A stretch of DNA of 64,000 nucleotides, from assembly GCA_963402885.1 (NCBI GenBank), contig OY727096.1:30795820-30859819 (forward strand), written 5' to 3'. Below are positions 11,731 to 23,041 of this stretch, in pieces; the first letter of the stretch is position 1, and the number at the start of each line of letters is the position of its first letter. Source of the DNA: Antedon bifida. Its lineage: Eukaryota; Echinodermata; Crinoidea; Comatulida; Antedonidae. Made by a program: the position numbers and the translations under genes. The notes beneath the pieces are model-generated. The model was not told where the DNA came from, made no database searches, and worked only from the letters and a program-made list of their open reading frames with translations.

Positions 11731-13187
11731 TTGTCTGTTTCTATTGTTACAGTATTTATGTTGTCTGTTTCTATTGCTACAGTATTTATGTTGTCTGTTT
11801 CTATTGCTACAGTATTTATGTTGTCTGTTTCTATTGCTACAGTATTTATGTTGTCTGTTTCTATTGTTACAGTATTTATGTTGTCTGTTTCTATTGCTAC
11901 AGTATTTATGTTGTCTGTTTCTATTGTTACAGTATTTATGTTGTCTGTTTCTATTGCTACAGTATTTATGTTGTCTGTTTCTATTGCTACAGTATTTACG
12001 TTGTCTGTTTCTATTGCTACAGTATTTATGTTGTCTGTTTCTATTGCTACAGTATTTATGTTGTCTGTTTCTATTGCTACAGTATTTATGTTGTCTGTTT
12101 CTATTGCTACAGTATTTATGTTGTCTGTTTCTATTGCTACAGTATTTACGTTGTCTGTTTCTATTGTTACAGTATTTATGTTGTCTGTTTCTATTGCTAC
12201 AGTATTTACGTTGTCTGTTTCTATTGCTACAGTATTTACGTTGTCTGTTTCTATTGCTACAGTATTTATGTTGTCTGTTTCTATTGCTACAGTATTTATG
12301 TTGTCTGTTTCTATTGCTACAGTATTTATGTTGTCTGTTTCTATTGCTACAGTATTTACATTGTCTGTTTCTATTGTTACAGTATTTATGTTGTCTGTTT
12401 CTATTGCTACAGTATTTACGTTGTCTGTTTCTATTGCTACAGTATTTACGTTGTCTGTTTCTATTGCTACAGTATTTATGTTGTCTGTTTCTATTGCTAC
12501 AGTATTTATGTTGTCTGTTTCTATTGTTACAGTATTTATGTTGTCTGTTTCTATTGCTACAGTATTTATGTTGTCTGTTTCTATTGCTACAGTATTTATG
12601 TTGTCTGTTTCTATTGCTACAGTATTTATGTTGTTTGTTTTTATTGCTACAGTATTTGTGTTGTCTGTTTCTATTGCTACAGTATTTATGTTGTCTGTTT
12701 CTATTGCTACAGTATTTATGTTGTCTGTTTCTATTGCTACAGTATTTATGTTGTCTGTTTCTATTGCTACAGTATTTATATTGTCTGTTTCTATTGCTAC
12801 AGTATTTATATTGTCTGTTTCTATTGCTACAGTATTTACGTTGTCTGTTTCTATCGCTACAGTATTTACGTTGTCTGTTTCTATTGCTACAGTATTTATG
12901 TTGTCTGTTTCTATTGCTACAGTATTTATGTTGTTTGTTTTTATTGCTACATTATTTGTGTTGTGTGTTTCTATTGCTACAGTATTTATATTGTCTGTTT
13001 CTATTGCTACAGTATTTATGTTGTCTGTTTCTATTGCTACAGTATTTATGTTGTCTGTTTCTATTGCTACAGTATTTACGTTGTCTGTTTCTATTGCTAC
13101 AGTATTTATGTTGTCTGTTTCTATTGCTACAGTATTTATGTTGTTTGTTTTTATTGCTACAGTATTTGTGTTGTGTGTTTCTATTGC
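11731..13187 (+). repeat. 30-bp minisatellite, 48 full units plus a partial
   Basis: Exact 30-base period with no indels. The unit begins TTGTCTGTTTCTATTG and ends CTACAGTATTTATG. Most variation is at two places: C/T in TTG(C/T)TAC, and the last two bases (TG, CG, TA or CA). Units 31 (12631), 41 (12931) and 48 (13141) share an unusual TTGTTTGTTTTTATTG form ending in TTTGTG. Because 30 is a multiple of three and the unit has no stop in several frames, open frames of about 500 codons run through it on both strands. They are by-products of the repeat. The array lies inside the last RagC/D intron. Confidence 0.97.
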
Positions 13188-15819
13188 CAATTTTGGTTAT
13201 TTGTTTCTGTTTCTTTTACTACTTTAGATTTTCTATTTCTGTTAATATAAAAATGATGTTTCTTCTAAAGTCTAGCAGTAGCAATTACACAATTTCAAAT
13301 AACGTACTGAGCACCAGACAAAATTGCAGAAACAAAGATTCAATGATACCATTATGGCGCTTAGTTAATTCTTAGTGTATTCATTTATCTTGTTACTTCT
13401 ACATTTTCTAGACATTTGTACTATACAATTATCAAATCAAACATATTAAAGTTATTGTATGTCTACTCTTTTCAACTTATATCTAATGATAATGTAACTA
13501 TTTTTTAAAGGTAATTTGTCAATCTGTGGTATTATGGTTTAAAACAAAGAGTTCAAATCAAAACAGGCCATCTGATATGGAAGTACAATACTTTATACTT
13601 AACAATTATATTATGTTGATTTGCGTCATTACACACTTAAGTATCTGTTCTTAATGTTCAGTGAAATGACTCCAGATTTTCATGCATCATTACAAGCGAT
13701 TTCTTGCAAACGAGTGCCGGGGAGATTTCACATGGTTTATGGTAGTTTATTTCTTTATCACGCCTTAATAGCATTAACCGTAAAATACTTTGCCGCAATC
13801 AACATTGCTTCTAAAACAGCACATTAAAAAATATAAACTCCCTTGTATTGCTTGCAGCCCATTAATTACAATCATTATCTGGATGCCAAAGCTAGGATTT
13901 AGAAATGCGCTTTTATTTTTATTACCTAATTGTAATTATCTGGCGTGGCATTATAACATGTCTCTTCTATTTACCACACTACTCTGTATTTTTGCAAAGT
14001 AACTAACATTGTTATTGATGTATTTAGTTGTTGTATATTTATTATGGTGTGTACAACTAATTATCTTAGCACAACGATAGATTCACTTAGTAGAAATTAT
14101 ATCAGAAACATGATACATGGAGTAAAATATTGTTGCAGCATTTTGACCAATAAAAAACAAACCAAAAACTTATGTGAACGGTAGTTAGAGAGCATTTAAT
14201 GATGATGACGACTGCAATATACTTTAGACTGAAGTCATTGAGATTATGTAAGGAGAGCAAAAATGTATTCAATCAATCAATTGTCCCATTTTTATAGCGG
14301 CATTCTAACGATCATTGCTCATAGCACTGTAAAAAAGAAAATCAAGTCAGTTTTTATAAGTGACTGTCCAATGATGACAAGTTTCTAATGTGTAATTGAT
14401 GTTTCAGGTCAAACAATCGTCAAAGTCTGAAAATTCCTCCACCAATTTTTCTTGAGTGCCACCAATTTAAAGATGTACTGTATGTTAAAAAAATAAATAA
14501 ATTTTACCATGCTGAAACTTTCATCTTTTTATTTTTACTTAATTACAATCTCTATAATATTTACATACATTTATCAAATTTATCGAATTTGTCAAATCCA
14601 CATCACTTTGGTTGTATTGTATTCATTTCAAATTAAAAAATCCTGAATCCATAGCAATTTATATTCATACTAATTTGTTTTCTGAAGGAATTTTTGTTAC
14701 ATATGTTTCATCAACCATAACGTCTTTAAAAAGTGCTCTTTGAAATTTTCTTGCATTAATCTGTCATAAATTAATAAAATCTATTATCAATTGATATTTT
14801 TAAATGATGAATATTTAATGAGTTTCTTGTTTAGATGCATAATCCAACTGACAGTAATTTAGATTTAAATAAATATTAAAAGGAGAAAAACAAAAAGTCT
14901 TAAAAGGCATATTAGAGTGCCTGAGACAGAAATCATGTTTTCTACTAAAATGTTTACTACCTAAACTTAAGGTGGCTTAGTTTAAGTTTGGCTTAAAGCT
15001 AAGGCTTTGTTGTTAAAATGACTACCAATTCCATGTACTCTGTAATTTGAAATCATTGTATTTTATTTACCTTCTCTAGAACACTTATTAATCTCTCTGG
15101 AGAGATATCTTGCTCAGCTTTATTACCTATTTATGGTCAAAGGTTAAATCTTCTCCTAAGGATCATATGCAATTTTCCAATTCATACTCCAAATCTTAAT
15201 TATAAGTTGGATATTAAAGGTCAAAGAATCAAGTGTATTGCACACATGTCTTCAATGATTCAATAAGTGCTGTAGTCTATTAGCCCTGCAGTCAAAAAAG
15301 CACCGCGTCAAACATTATTTTATATTTTAATCAGCATTTAGGTATGGGAACAAGAAATGCATTTTCCTTTTTTGATCATACACTTTTTTTATAATTCAGT
15401 ATTTTGCACAGAGGCGCCTCACAAGGTGAAACCACCTTAGCTTCAGGCACCTCAGATAACCAATATTCAAATAGTCTTAAACAAGAAAATTAACAGATAA
15501 ATCAATCAAATCTTTCAGAATTAACAACAATTGTACACCTACATGAAATTATACCTTGAAGACTATCTAAATTAAAGCTGAACCTTCAAGAAATACTGCA
15601 CTATGTACATGCCCTTTATCCATTTATCAATGTAGGCATTATATCTACATACCAGTAGTCCATTTATTTTTATTTATGTGCGTGTATCTTTGTCACCCTG
15701 TATTGATTTCATTTTAAATACCTTGATGTGTCACATTCTTTTGTATTAAACAGTTTTTTTAAAGGTTTTATAACGGCATATGTGTGCTAATTTTCTTATT
15801 TAACATTTCTGTCTACTAC

Positions 15820-16192
15820 TTAGGGTATGTTCAGATCCATGGAGTTATGCTTTCGTATCGCAAGCAATGTCATATTATAATCAGCGTCGTAACAGCAAAG
15901 TGTTCAGATTTGCCTAGCTAACGCTTTCTTTTCAAACTGAATTGTCACCGATTTGGGTGAACATCTGGTATGCAGGAGTAAATTTGATTAGTTACAGGTC
16001 AAAATTGTTGATGCATGACTTTCGTATCATAAGCGGCGTCCACTAATCTTGTACCTTGAGCTGTCGTAACGAACGAAAGAGTAGTGTCGTACGAGGTGGC
16101 TTCCACTAATCTTTTCCTGGTTCAGACCTATGGAGTTGTACGCCGCGTACAATACGAAAGCATAACTCCGTAGGTCAGAACAGGCCCTTAGT
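15820..16192. mobile_element. MITE-like element with about 40-bp inverted ends
   Basis: The left end (TAGGGTATGTTCAGA, GGAGTTATGCTTTCGTAT) matches the reverse complement of the right end (AATACGAAAGCATAACTCC, TCAGAACAGGCCCTTA) with a few differences. The interior holds two CCACTAATCTT blocks and CG-rich palindromic pieces (CGCCGCGTAC). There is no open frame, so it would need a transposase from elsewhere. The DNA transposon superfamily is unknown. Confidence 0.75.
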
Positions 16193-16261
16193 GCTTCATC
16201 AGAAAATCAATTATTATATAATTTTGTATAATTACTGTCTCATACCCTATTACAGTTTAAT

Positions 16262-16298
16262 TGGGGAGAGAGGGGGGGGGGGAGGGGGGAGGGGGTGT
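16262..16298 (+). repeat. G-rich run with G-quadruplex potential
   Basis: A purine tract of G runs of 13, 6 and 5 broken by single A's (positions 16262-16298), on the coding strand of the RagC/D intron. It stands out in AT-rich surroundings. It satisfies the four-G-tract pattern of an intramolecular quadruplex. Confidence 0.8.
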
Positions 16299-16787
16299 TG
16301 GAACAAATTACTAAGCCCTGACAATACATTTACTGAATATTATCATGAACAGCAGAAGCAATTGTACTAAAAGGTATTCTACGGTCTATAACAATTTACA
16401 ATGTACGTCACATAATGCTGAATAAATGTCCTACAAAAAGTAAATACATTAAACAAAAAAGTGTATGTCTTCTGTCTCTTTAATATTGAGTGGGCTGTTT
16501 AGTTGCCGTCAACCATGAGTTTTATTTTTCTCGTTGCTTGACTTCCGTATAATGCTAGCAATTTTGACAGATCTCAACTTTTGTTGTCAATATTGATTCA
16601 ATCATTCAAGGTGTGTAATGGCAATGCCTCCGCTCTGCTATTATTATTATTACACTGATGAATTCATGATAGGTTTTTTTTCTTCTGAACTTTCACATTT
16701 GAAACACTTTCAATAATGTAGTGTTTTTTTTTTAACCTACATTTAAATATAAATGTTTACGTGCACAGGATACTAAGAAATTGTATT

Positions 16788-16920
16788 TTAAAGCTCACGT
16801 CTACACTATGAAACTTTATGTGACAAAAGAAATGTGATGTGCCTATAATCGACATGATGACGTCATATCACTACCAAATCTGGGCACATCTACTAGTTTG
16901 ATAGTGTAGACAGAGCTTAA
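16788..16920 (+). mobile_element. Family A MITE, copy 2
   Basis: The left end is TTAAAGCTCACGTCTACACTA and the right end is TAGTGTAGACAGAGCTTAA. The interior is in the opposite orientation to copy 1 (it reads GATATCACTACCA-type rather than TGGTAGTGATATC-type) and includes ATGACGTCAT. It lies within the last RagC/D intron. Confidence 0.75.
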
Positions 16921-17190
16921 GGTAGTATTACCTCTGCCAATTTGTCTGCCCATGTACAAAATATTTCAAAACTGTTTGGAAAGTCTGTAGTGACCTATGG
17001 AACAGTCCATTATTGTTTGTTTTTGTTTCATAATATGTAATGTCATCCACTGGCAGTGGATGTATCCCTCCTAGGAAACTATTGAAAAGATCAAGGTTCC
17101 TCGATATCTTGATGTAATTTCTTCATCCATTTTTCTTCATCGTCTTCTTCCTGTTCTTGGTTGCCATCCTGTGACTCCTTTAGTCCAGAG

Positions 17191-17268
17191 TCCCACTTAT
17201 CCAAGGTCCCATATCCAGGGTCCCACTTATCCAAGGTCCCATATCCAGGGTCCCACTTATCCAGGGTC
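17191..17268 (+). repeat. 30-bp tandem repeat, 2.6 units
   Basis: Two identical 30-base units (TCCCACTTATCCAAGG then TCCCATATCCAGGG) start at 17191 and 17221, followed by a partial third. A 113-codon open frame across it is a by-product. It has the same 30-base period as the large array at 11731 but an unrelated sequence. Confidence 0.85.
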
Positions 17269-18615
17269 TGTTGTCCATTGTTTTTGTTATGTTTCCTGCT
17301 TCATCTCTGTTTAATTTCTTTAATTTTGTCTGAAACTTTTCCTTATTTTTGTGGATGTACACATTACACAATACTCTTCATATACTTCATTGCTTCTATT
17401 AGAAAAAAAACCCCTTATTTATTATTATTCTGCCCCAGTTTGTTATTCATCATACAAACAATTCTAAGTCAGGTCGTACATTCTCTCATTCTAATAACTT
17501 AAAAAATTACCAGCAAATAATTAAAAAAAATAAACAACAATAAAAATAATACAATTTAAATTCATGAAAAATTGGGGGAAAAAAGTTATTACAAAGCGAA
17601 GGCAAAGTTTATGACTTTTACTCTCTGTAGGTGAAATCAATTATTGCAGGCAGCAATTGTACATGCATAGTCCGTGGGAGGTCTTTTGTTATCCAATGAG
17701 AAGCGTTATAATATAGACATTCAGTTTGTCTTAAAGGCCAAATTACACAGGTAGCAGTAACGTTTATGCGGAAAAGCAAATGTAAATACAAAACGCGGAC
17801 GGTTGAACGCTCAGAATAGATCCACATTCTACAGTAAGTGGGACAAACACACTGTTTTTTGCTTACCGTTGATGCTCGTTTTAGGATGCATCATCAAAAC
17901 GTTATAGTTCACCAAGGGGAGCAGGCAAGCCCACACTGGCCTTATTCCTAATAAACTGAACATGAAAATAATTATTGTCGCTTCCCAAATATTAAACTGG
18001 ATGTGCCTAAAGTATCATTTCAATCCATTAGGCGGTTTCCAACCCTTCTACATCAGTAAAATCTTGCATTTTATGCAAAGTATTAGTAATTGCTTATTGT
18101 CAATCTTTGCTACTAATTAGGGGGAGTAATAATTATTCCCTTGGGTAATATTTCCAGGGTCATTTGTAAATATGCACTATTTCAGAACAGAAACATGACA
18201 CGTTTTTTTACTTGAACTTGATATCTCAAAGAAGTATCTTCATGATATCGCTAACACACAAAAAACTACAGTATAATTTTATGCATAATCCACCCACCTT
18301 GCAATTATTCTTCCCATGATGCAACGTGAACACAAAAGAGACAATCCTTTATTGTGTTTTACTGAAAAGTATAACAAAATGTATTGTAAATGACAGTAAC
18401 ACAATTGTACAAATGATTATGTCTTTTGTTATATTTTTAGCAATACCTGAATTCAGTAATTAAGCTGTTGACAGTCGTTATCTTATCATTTGTTTTGTCA
18501 TTGTCAACAGAAATTGATGTTACAGTCTACAGGGCCAAGGCCCCCAAAGAAAAGGGGAAAAGAAAGAGAAAAGAGAAATTATGTAGGCCTAATATTAATT
18601 TCTTCAATATACATA

Positions 18616-18657
18616 CGTGTGCTTGATAAAAGGCGTGTGCTTGATAAAAGGCGTGTG
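18616..18657 (+). repeat. 18-bp tandem repeat, about 2.3 units
   Basis: CGTGTGCTTGATAAAAGG occurs twice in a row, followed by CGTGTGCT. Short intronic repeat. Confidence 0.85.
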
Positions 18658-19020
18658 CTATCATTTCTCCATACTATGTACTTATTCTTTATTTCACATT
18701 TCTTATACAACAATTGTTCATAATTAATAATTATGATAGAAGCTAATATTATATGAATATGTAGTGGCATATTGTACTGGTTCAGCAGATGACTTCCAGG
18801 TGGCTACCACACCGCCCCCACCCCCTCAAAATCGTTCTAGGTAAACTGGTGTCCAAGTACTTTCTTTTTGACAAAGTGTTACACTGGCTTAGTTTGATGG
18901 AATATCTGTCCTGTCATTCATGGATTTTGTGTGTGTTCTATGCATGTTGTACGTGTCTAAATATCAACAACATTTGCCAATTGTCAATAAACCAAACGAA
19001 CTCTCCATGATCTATTACAG

Positions 19021-19187
19021 GTATTATTGATTACAACTTCCTGTGCTTCAAGAAAGCAATTGAAGAGGTGTTTGAGGTTCGACTACAAAGCCAAGCAATT
19101 GACGCAGGAAGCAGCGCGATGCATTCACCAATCGGTAGCTTAGGACTGGACAACACTCGCAACAACGGCATCATAGCAAAATCATGA
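19021..19187 (+). CDS. RRAGC: RagC/RagD GTPase, last coding exon and stop
   Basis: The acceptor TCTATTACAG ends at 19020. The first two bases complete the split glycine codon, and the frame then reads IIDYNFLCFKKAIEEVFEV, matching the end of the conserved domain of human RRAGC (LIDYNFHCFRKAIHEVFEV). A tail of about 35 residues follows, rich in Ser, Asn and Gly (QAIDAGSSAMHSP, ending NNGIIAKS), and then TGA at 19185-19187. This tail is unlike the vertebrate one in sequence but similar in length and polar character, and it is known to be variable in the family. The exon-exon join agrees in phase with 10602-10750, so I am confident that they belong to one gene. Confidence 0.95.
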
Positions 19188-20768
19188 CAGGGGAGTTATC
19201 CAATTTGACCATGTGATGATACAAGATTTTTTAAAAGAAAACAATTTATTTACAGTTTATATCTATAACAAAAATGAATAACACACTGCCTGAAAGCCCA
19301 CGCAAATAGATTTTGTGAAAATTACAAAAACAAGAACAGACAGAGAATATTTGGTGGGGATTGATTGATCAGCAGTTACTTTAATAAATCATTAAAAAAA
19401 GATCTGAAATACTGATTGAGTCATAACATTGTTGTTCAGAGTTTGCTAATATAGCATGCTACTTATAATTTTTTTGGTAAGTCTATGGAGGTATTGTATC
19501 TCAATTGTAACGCAATGATAAACTATACAGGACAAGATTTATATTACAATATTAAGATATCATTAAATTACCCTAATTTTTAATATGAATACTGTATCTT
19601 TTAGAAATCCTAAAAGGAATACACACAATTGTGATTGTCAAAATGTTCTTGTGCTGATAGTGGTCATTTTGGATGAACTAAACTGTAGATAGGATATGAG
19701 GTTTTCTTACTAAATAATTAAGTACTAGTTTTGTAGTGCTAGTATGCATTTTTCATCTTTAGGCCTACATATAACTATCTATAATATTGTAACAAGGTTT
19801 TAAGAGTACCGAATTGGGAACATATGTTTATACATATATTTATGACCCTCATTTAAAACCTTATTTTGCATCAATGCAAAATACAATCTAGATATGTGTC
19901 ATCCATTTTCTTCTGTGTATTTAAAAAATGACTGATCATTCTGTGATGTTTTGACATATAAAGAGATATTTGAAACTTAGACTTATCATAATTTGCTTTA
20001 TTCCATATTGATTGATTAATATGTTCCATATACCAGACATTTGTTCATAAACACCATCTTAAAGTGGCTTGTCTTATAATATTTTATATACATTATTATC
20101 TATGTTTTTTTCCTATGTGTCAAATGTAATAATTATTATTGTAGAGGAATAATTTAGTTGCTATAGCTACTCGTTTAAAATATTAGGAGTTATAAAGATT
20201 CAGTCAATTTAAATTGTTGTGTGTAACACATTATCAGCAGGTATACCCAATCCGATTAAGAAGTAATTTGTGTAGTTGGTTATTAAGGCAATACTCTCTT
20301 TTTTTGAAACTCAGAAAATGATTCTAACTAATAACAAATCTTTGCAAATTGCATAGTAGCCCTCCAGTGCATTAATGTATTATAGACCTTGCTGCATACT
20401 TACAGCTCATTAAAAGGAGTTTGTCATATTGTAAGATTAGATATTTTTTTGATTTGACATGTAATTTATTAAGAAATAACTTTTTATACCATTTTTGTGT
20501 TTCTAAATATCGCATATAATAAGAAAGTGTATAATAATATAAAGATGAATTTTGAGATAGTTTATTTGTGAAACATTTAGTAATTTAAACTTACTTTATT
20601 TGTCATAATGTCATAATTTAATAGTGCCATAAAGATCATAAAGTTAGTTGTTCAAAGCATAAAAATTTGTGTTTACCTACATTGGTTTCTGGACTGCATT
20701 GCTGTAACAACCTAGAGTATAACAATGTCTAGTAGCTATGTAGGCAATGCACTACATAACATTTTTAC
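19188..20768 (+). other. RagC/D 3' untranslated region and following spacer
   Basis: AT-rich and non-coding. The first canonical poly(A) signal after the stop is AATAAA at 19383-19388. Rag 3' UTRs are often long, so the transcript may run further. No other feature is seen. Confidence 0.5.
19383..19388 (+). terminator. Candidate poly(A) signal of RagC/D
   Basis: AATAAA about 196 bases after the stop codon, followed by a T/G-containing stretch. It is a candidate only, because the hexamer is common by chance in such AT-rich DNA. Confidence 0.3.
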
Positions 20769-21050
20769 TTACCTGGATGGAATTCATGCATACCTGGATA
20801 AAACCATAGATACCTGGATAAAATACGTACCTGGATTGAATACATACATACCTGGATAAAATTCATACAGACCTGGATGAAATGTATACATACCTGGATG
20901 AATTTATAAGACCTGGATGAATTTTATACAGACCTGGATGAAATTTATACAGACTGGAATGAATTTTATACAGACCTGGATGGAATTCATACATACCTGG
21001 ATGAAATTCATACACAGCTGGATTAAATGTAAACATACCTGGATAAAATT
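20769..21050 (+). repeat. Degenerate tandem repeat, about 21-bp unit
   Basis: About 14 units of the type TACCTGGATGAAATTCATAC with substitutions and small length changes. It lies 1.6 kb after the RagC/D stop. Confidence 0.8.
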
Positions 21051-21937
21051 CCTTCAGTATTTTTTCCTTCCATTTTATGAGAATAACCCAACCTGATAAC
21101 TTTATTTCAATACAAACTTGTTTATGACGAATACGTTTCTATCAAAAGTGTGTCGTTATATAAAACTGAAAATAAGAATTGCCATGGAATTTAAGACTAA
21201 CCTATATATTAGACTATGTAATATAACCCACAATTATATTACTTGCTTTTTAATATTTCAGTATTTTAGTAGCATTAAATATACATACCTTTGGGTACTG
21301 AATTACTTAGAAACACGATTACATATAAATAAATATTGTTTTGAATTTTATTTTTGTTGCATTTACATCTTAATCTTTTGAGTCTATTATTGGAATATTT
21401 CAGAATATTTATGGATGAGACGATTTTATTTCAACGATGACAATTTAACGTTTTTAGAGGGGCATTAAAATTTGGGCTTCGTTGCATAACACTAAAAAAA
21501 AGCAAGATATTTGTAATTTTGAAACATGAAATATGTAATAATCGATAATTACTCGGTAACGAATGACTTTACATCGTTGCTACCATGCTATTAGTACTTC
21601 CCCAAATCTCTGTAAAATACGTTGAATATATACTTTTTTAACAAATATTCCATTGAGATATTTTGCTCATGCGTATCTCGATTCGCGCGATTTGCCTTTA
21701 AAACACCTTAAGCAATGTTTCCATGTTGTTTACAAAATTCATTTTTTTCTTTAAAATGTATTGTCCTCCAAAAACATGAAAAATGCAGATAAATACAATC
21801 AGGCAGACATACCATTTTATAGTTAAGTTAATCACTTACACTAAGTAGAAAAAAAACTCGAAAAATAATGTTTTCACTTATAATGGCTATTTTTTGCTTT
21901 CAGTTACAGTTTTTTCAGTTAAATAATTTGTTGTCAA
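21051..21937. other. AT-rich spacer, nothing recognised
   Basis: Contains only short open frames without family resemblance. No repeat unit or RNA gene is seen. Confidence 0.5.
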
Positions 21938-22145
21938 AGCGAATAACTATTATGTGAAATTAAAATGGCATATTCAGCAAACAAATTTTCAACTTTTCAA
22001 CTATATAACAGCTCACTATGTTGGTCGGTTGGTTGGTTGGTCGGTCGGTCAAATTTTAGCACCAGACTGCAGCCATGTATATGTTCTTGTTTTTAGGGGA
22101 ACAAATCTTTAATTTATAAAGTTTTATTCCTTTGTACTTCGAGCT
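21938..22145 (+). repeat. Interspersed repeat split by a family B MITE
   Basis: The left part (21938-21990) and the right part (from the TTTTTAGGGG block at 22093) match the uninterrupted segment at 1-115. The 90-odd bases between are a family B element. The pair therefore shows a filled and an empty site. Confidence 0.5.
22001..22090 (-). mobile_element. Family B MITE, copy 1
   Basis: Read on + it has AGCTCACTATGT, then a run of GGTTGGT/CGGT tetranucleotides, then CTGCAGCCATGTATATG. These are the reverse complement of the blocks CATATACATGGCTGCAG, ACCGACCGAC and ACATAGTGAGCT found in copy 5 (61775). The GTCGCGTGC part is eroded here. Boundaries come from comparison with the empty site at 1-115. 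Confidence 0.6.
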
Positions 22146-22930
22146 GAAAAAAATTACTTTACTTGAAGGAAAAATTCAACTCATTATTTGTATAAGTTGA
22201 TCGATTGTCATGTTGTTAAGTAATTGGAACATTAACAGCGTACACGGTATATGGATCTGGGCCTGATGGGAATGTTTACATTATTGTAAAAGATTAATGT
22301 TGTCTGGAAAACTAGGTTTTTTTTAGTTAATTAAGGACAGCAAAGTTGTTTTTGAGAAAGATTGAACAGAAGGCTTATTTGTGAAAGAAGCTAATGAGGT
22401 CCTTGGGACACGTCTTCATAGAAACGATGATGATATGTAAAAGTGTTGCATTAACCCGCCCTAAAGATATGTCGGAATTGGAGCATAGCACCTGGACAAT
22501 GGCTGCTTTGGCTTAGTACATGAATAATGCAAGAACATTTAGAAACTAGTTGATTGTCTGCGTCATCATGCTTTGGAAAACAAACCATATCTCAATATTA
22601 TGGATGTTATACATTATCTTTTATTTAACATGAAAAATACGTTAATGACTGCTTGTGCAAAGTAGATAAGATAAGATGGTAAAGTTACGAAACTAGGTCT
22701 ATAATGTTGGTTTTTTTTATCATATAAGACATTACAAAGGAAACCATAATAACATTAAAAGCAAACAAAAACAACATAGATATCCATCAAGCCTATAATG
22801 TTGCCATAAGACTAGAAAAACAGCTAAATCAATTAATTATCTATAAGCCTAAATATATAACGCATTATAATAACAATAATAACTTTCACACACTTTCTCG
22901 GTAATAATCCACATAACATGTGGAGAGTGT
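22146..22930. other. Intergenic spacer, nothing recognised
   Basis: AT-rich with short frames only. No recognisable exon or repeat family is seen. Confidence 0.45.
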
Positions 22931-23041
22931 TCCTTCCGAGAAGCTCCAAAGCTCGGGAACCAACTTTCGATGTTCAACAATCGCTCTCCACAAGTATCGG
23001 CTCAAATCTCATCTGTTCTCGTTGTTTTAATTTCTACTTAA
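22931..23041 (+). mobile_element. Decayed LINE, C-terminal end of ORF2
   Basis: An open piece of 36 codons reads SFREAPKLGNQLSM and continues to a stop, followed by a T-rich tail. The start resembles the SF..AAPKLWNSLP motif near the end of ORF2 in CR1/L2-type non-LTR retrotransposons. The Trp of that motif is missing and the rest is diverged, so it is old. No upstream RT domain is seen, consistent with 5' truncation, which is usual for LINEs. Confidence 0.45.

Larger units (their letters stand above)
10751..19020 (+). other. Last intron of the RagC/D gene, 8.3 kb
   Basis: Runs from GTATAG to TCTATTACAG and splits a glycine codon after its first base. It carries a 1.46 kb minisatellite, two MITE-like elements, a G-rich run and two short tandem repeats, listed separately. 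The remaining AT-rich sequence holds short open frames only, and I see no nested gene. Confidence 0.85.

Noticed and set aside
8731-13187. CRISPR-like repeat arrays
   Set aside because: Units are contiguous, with no unique spacers, and the genome is eukaryotic.
11697-13375. Very long open frames (about 500-550 codons) on both strands
   Set aside because: They are the 30-bp minisatellite read in frames without stops. The period is a multiple of three, so any stop-free frame stays open. The decapeptide repeats have no start context or codon bias, and the array lies in an intron.
13621-14002. Two overlapping + frames of about 70 codons in the RagC/D intron
   Set aside because: Short, unrelated to any family known to me, and without paired splice sites.
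17161-17502. 113-codon + frame with repeated PGSHLSKVPY
   Set aside because: Arises from the 30-bp duplication at 17191-17268.
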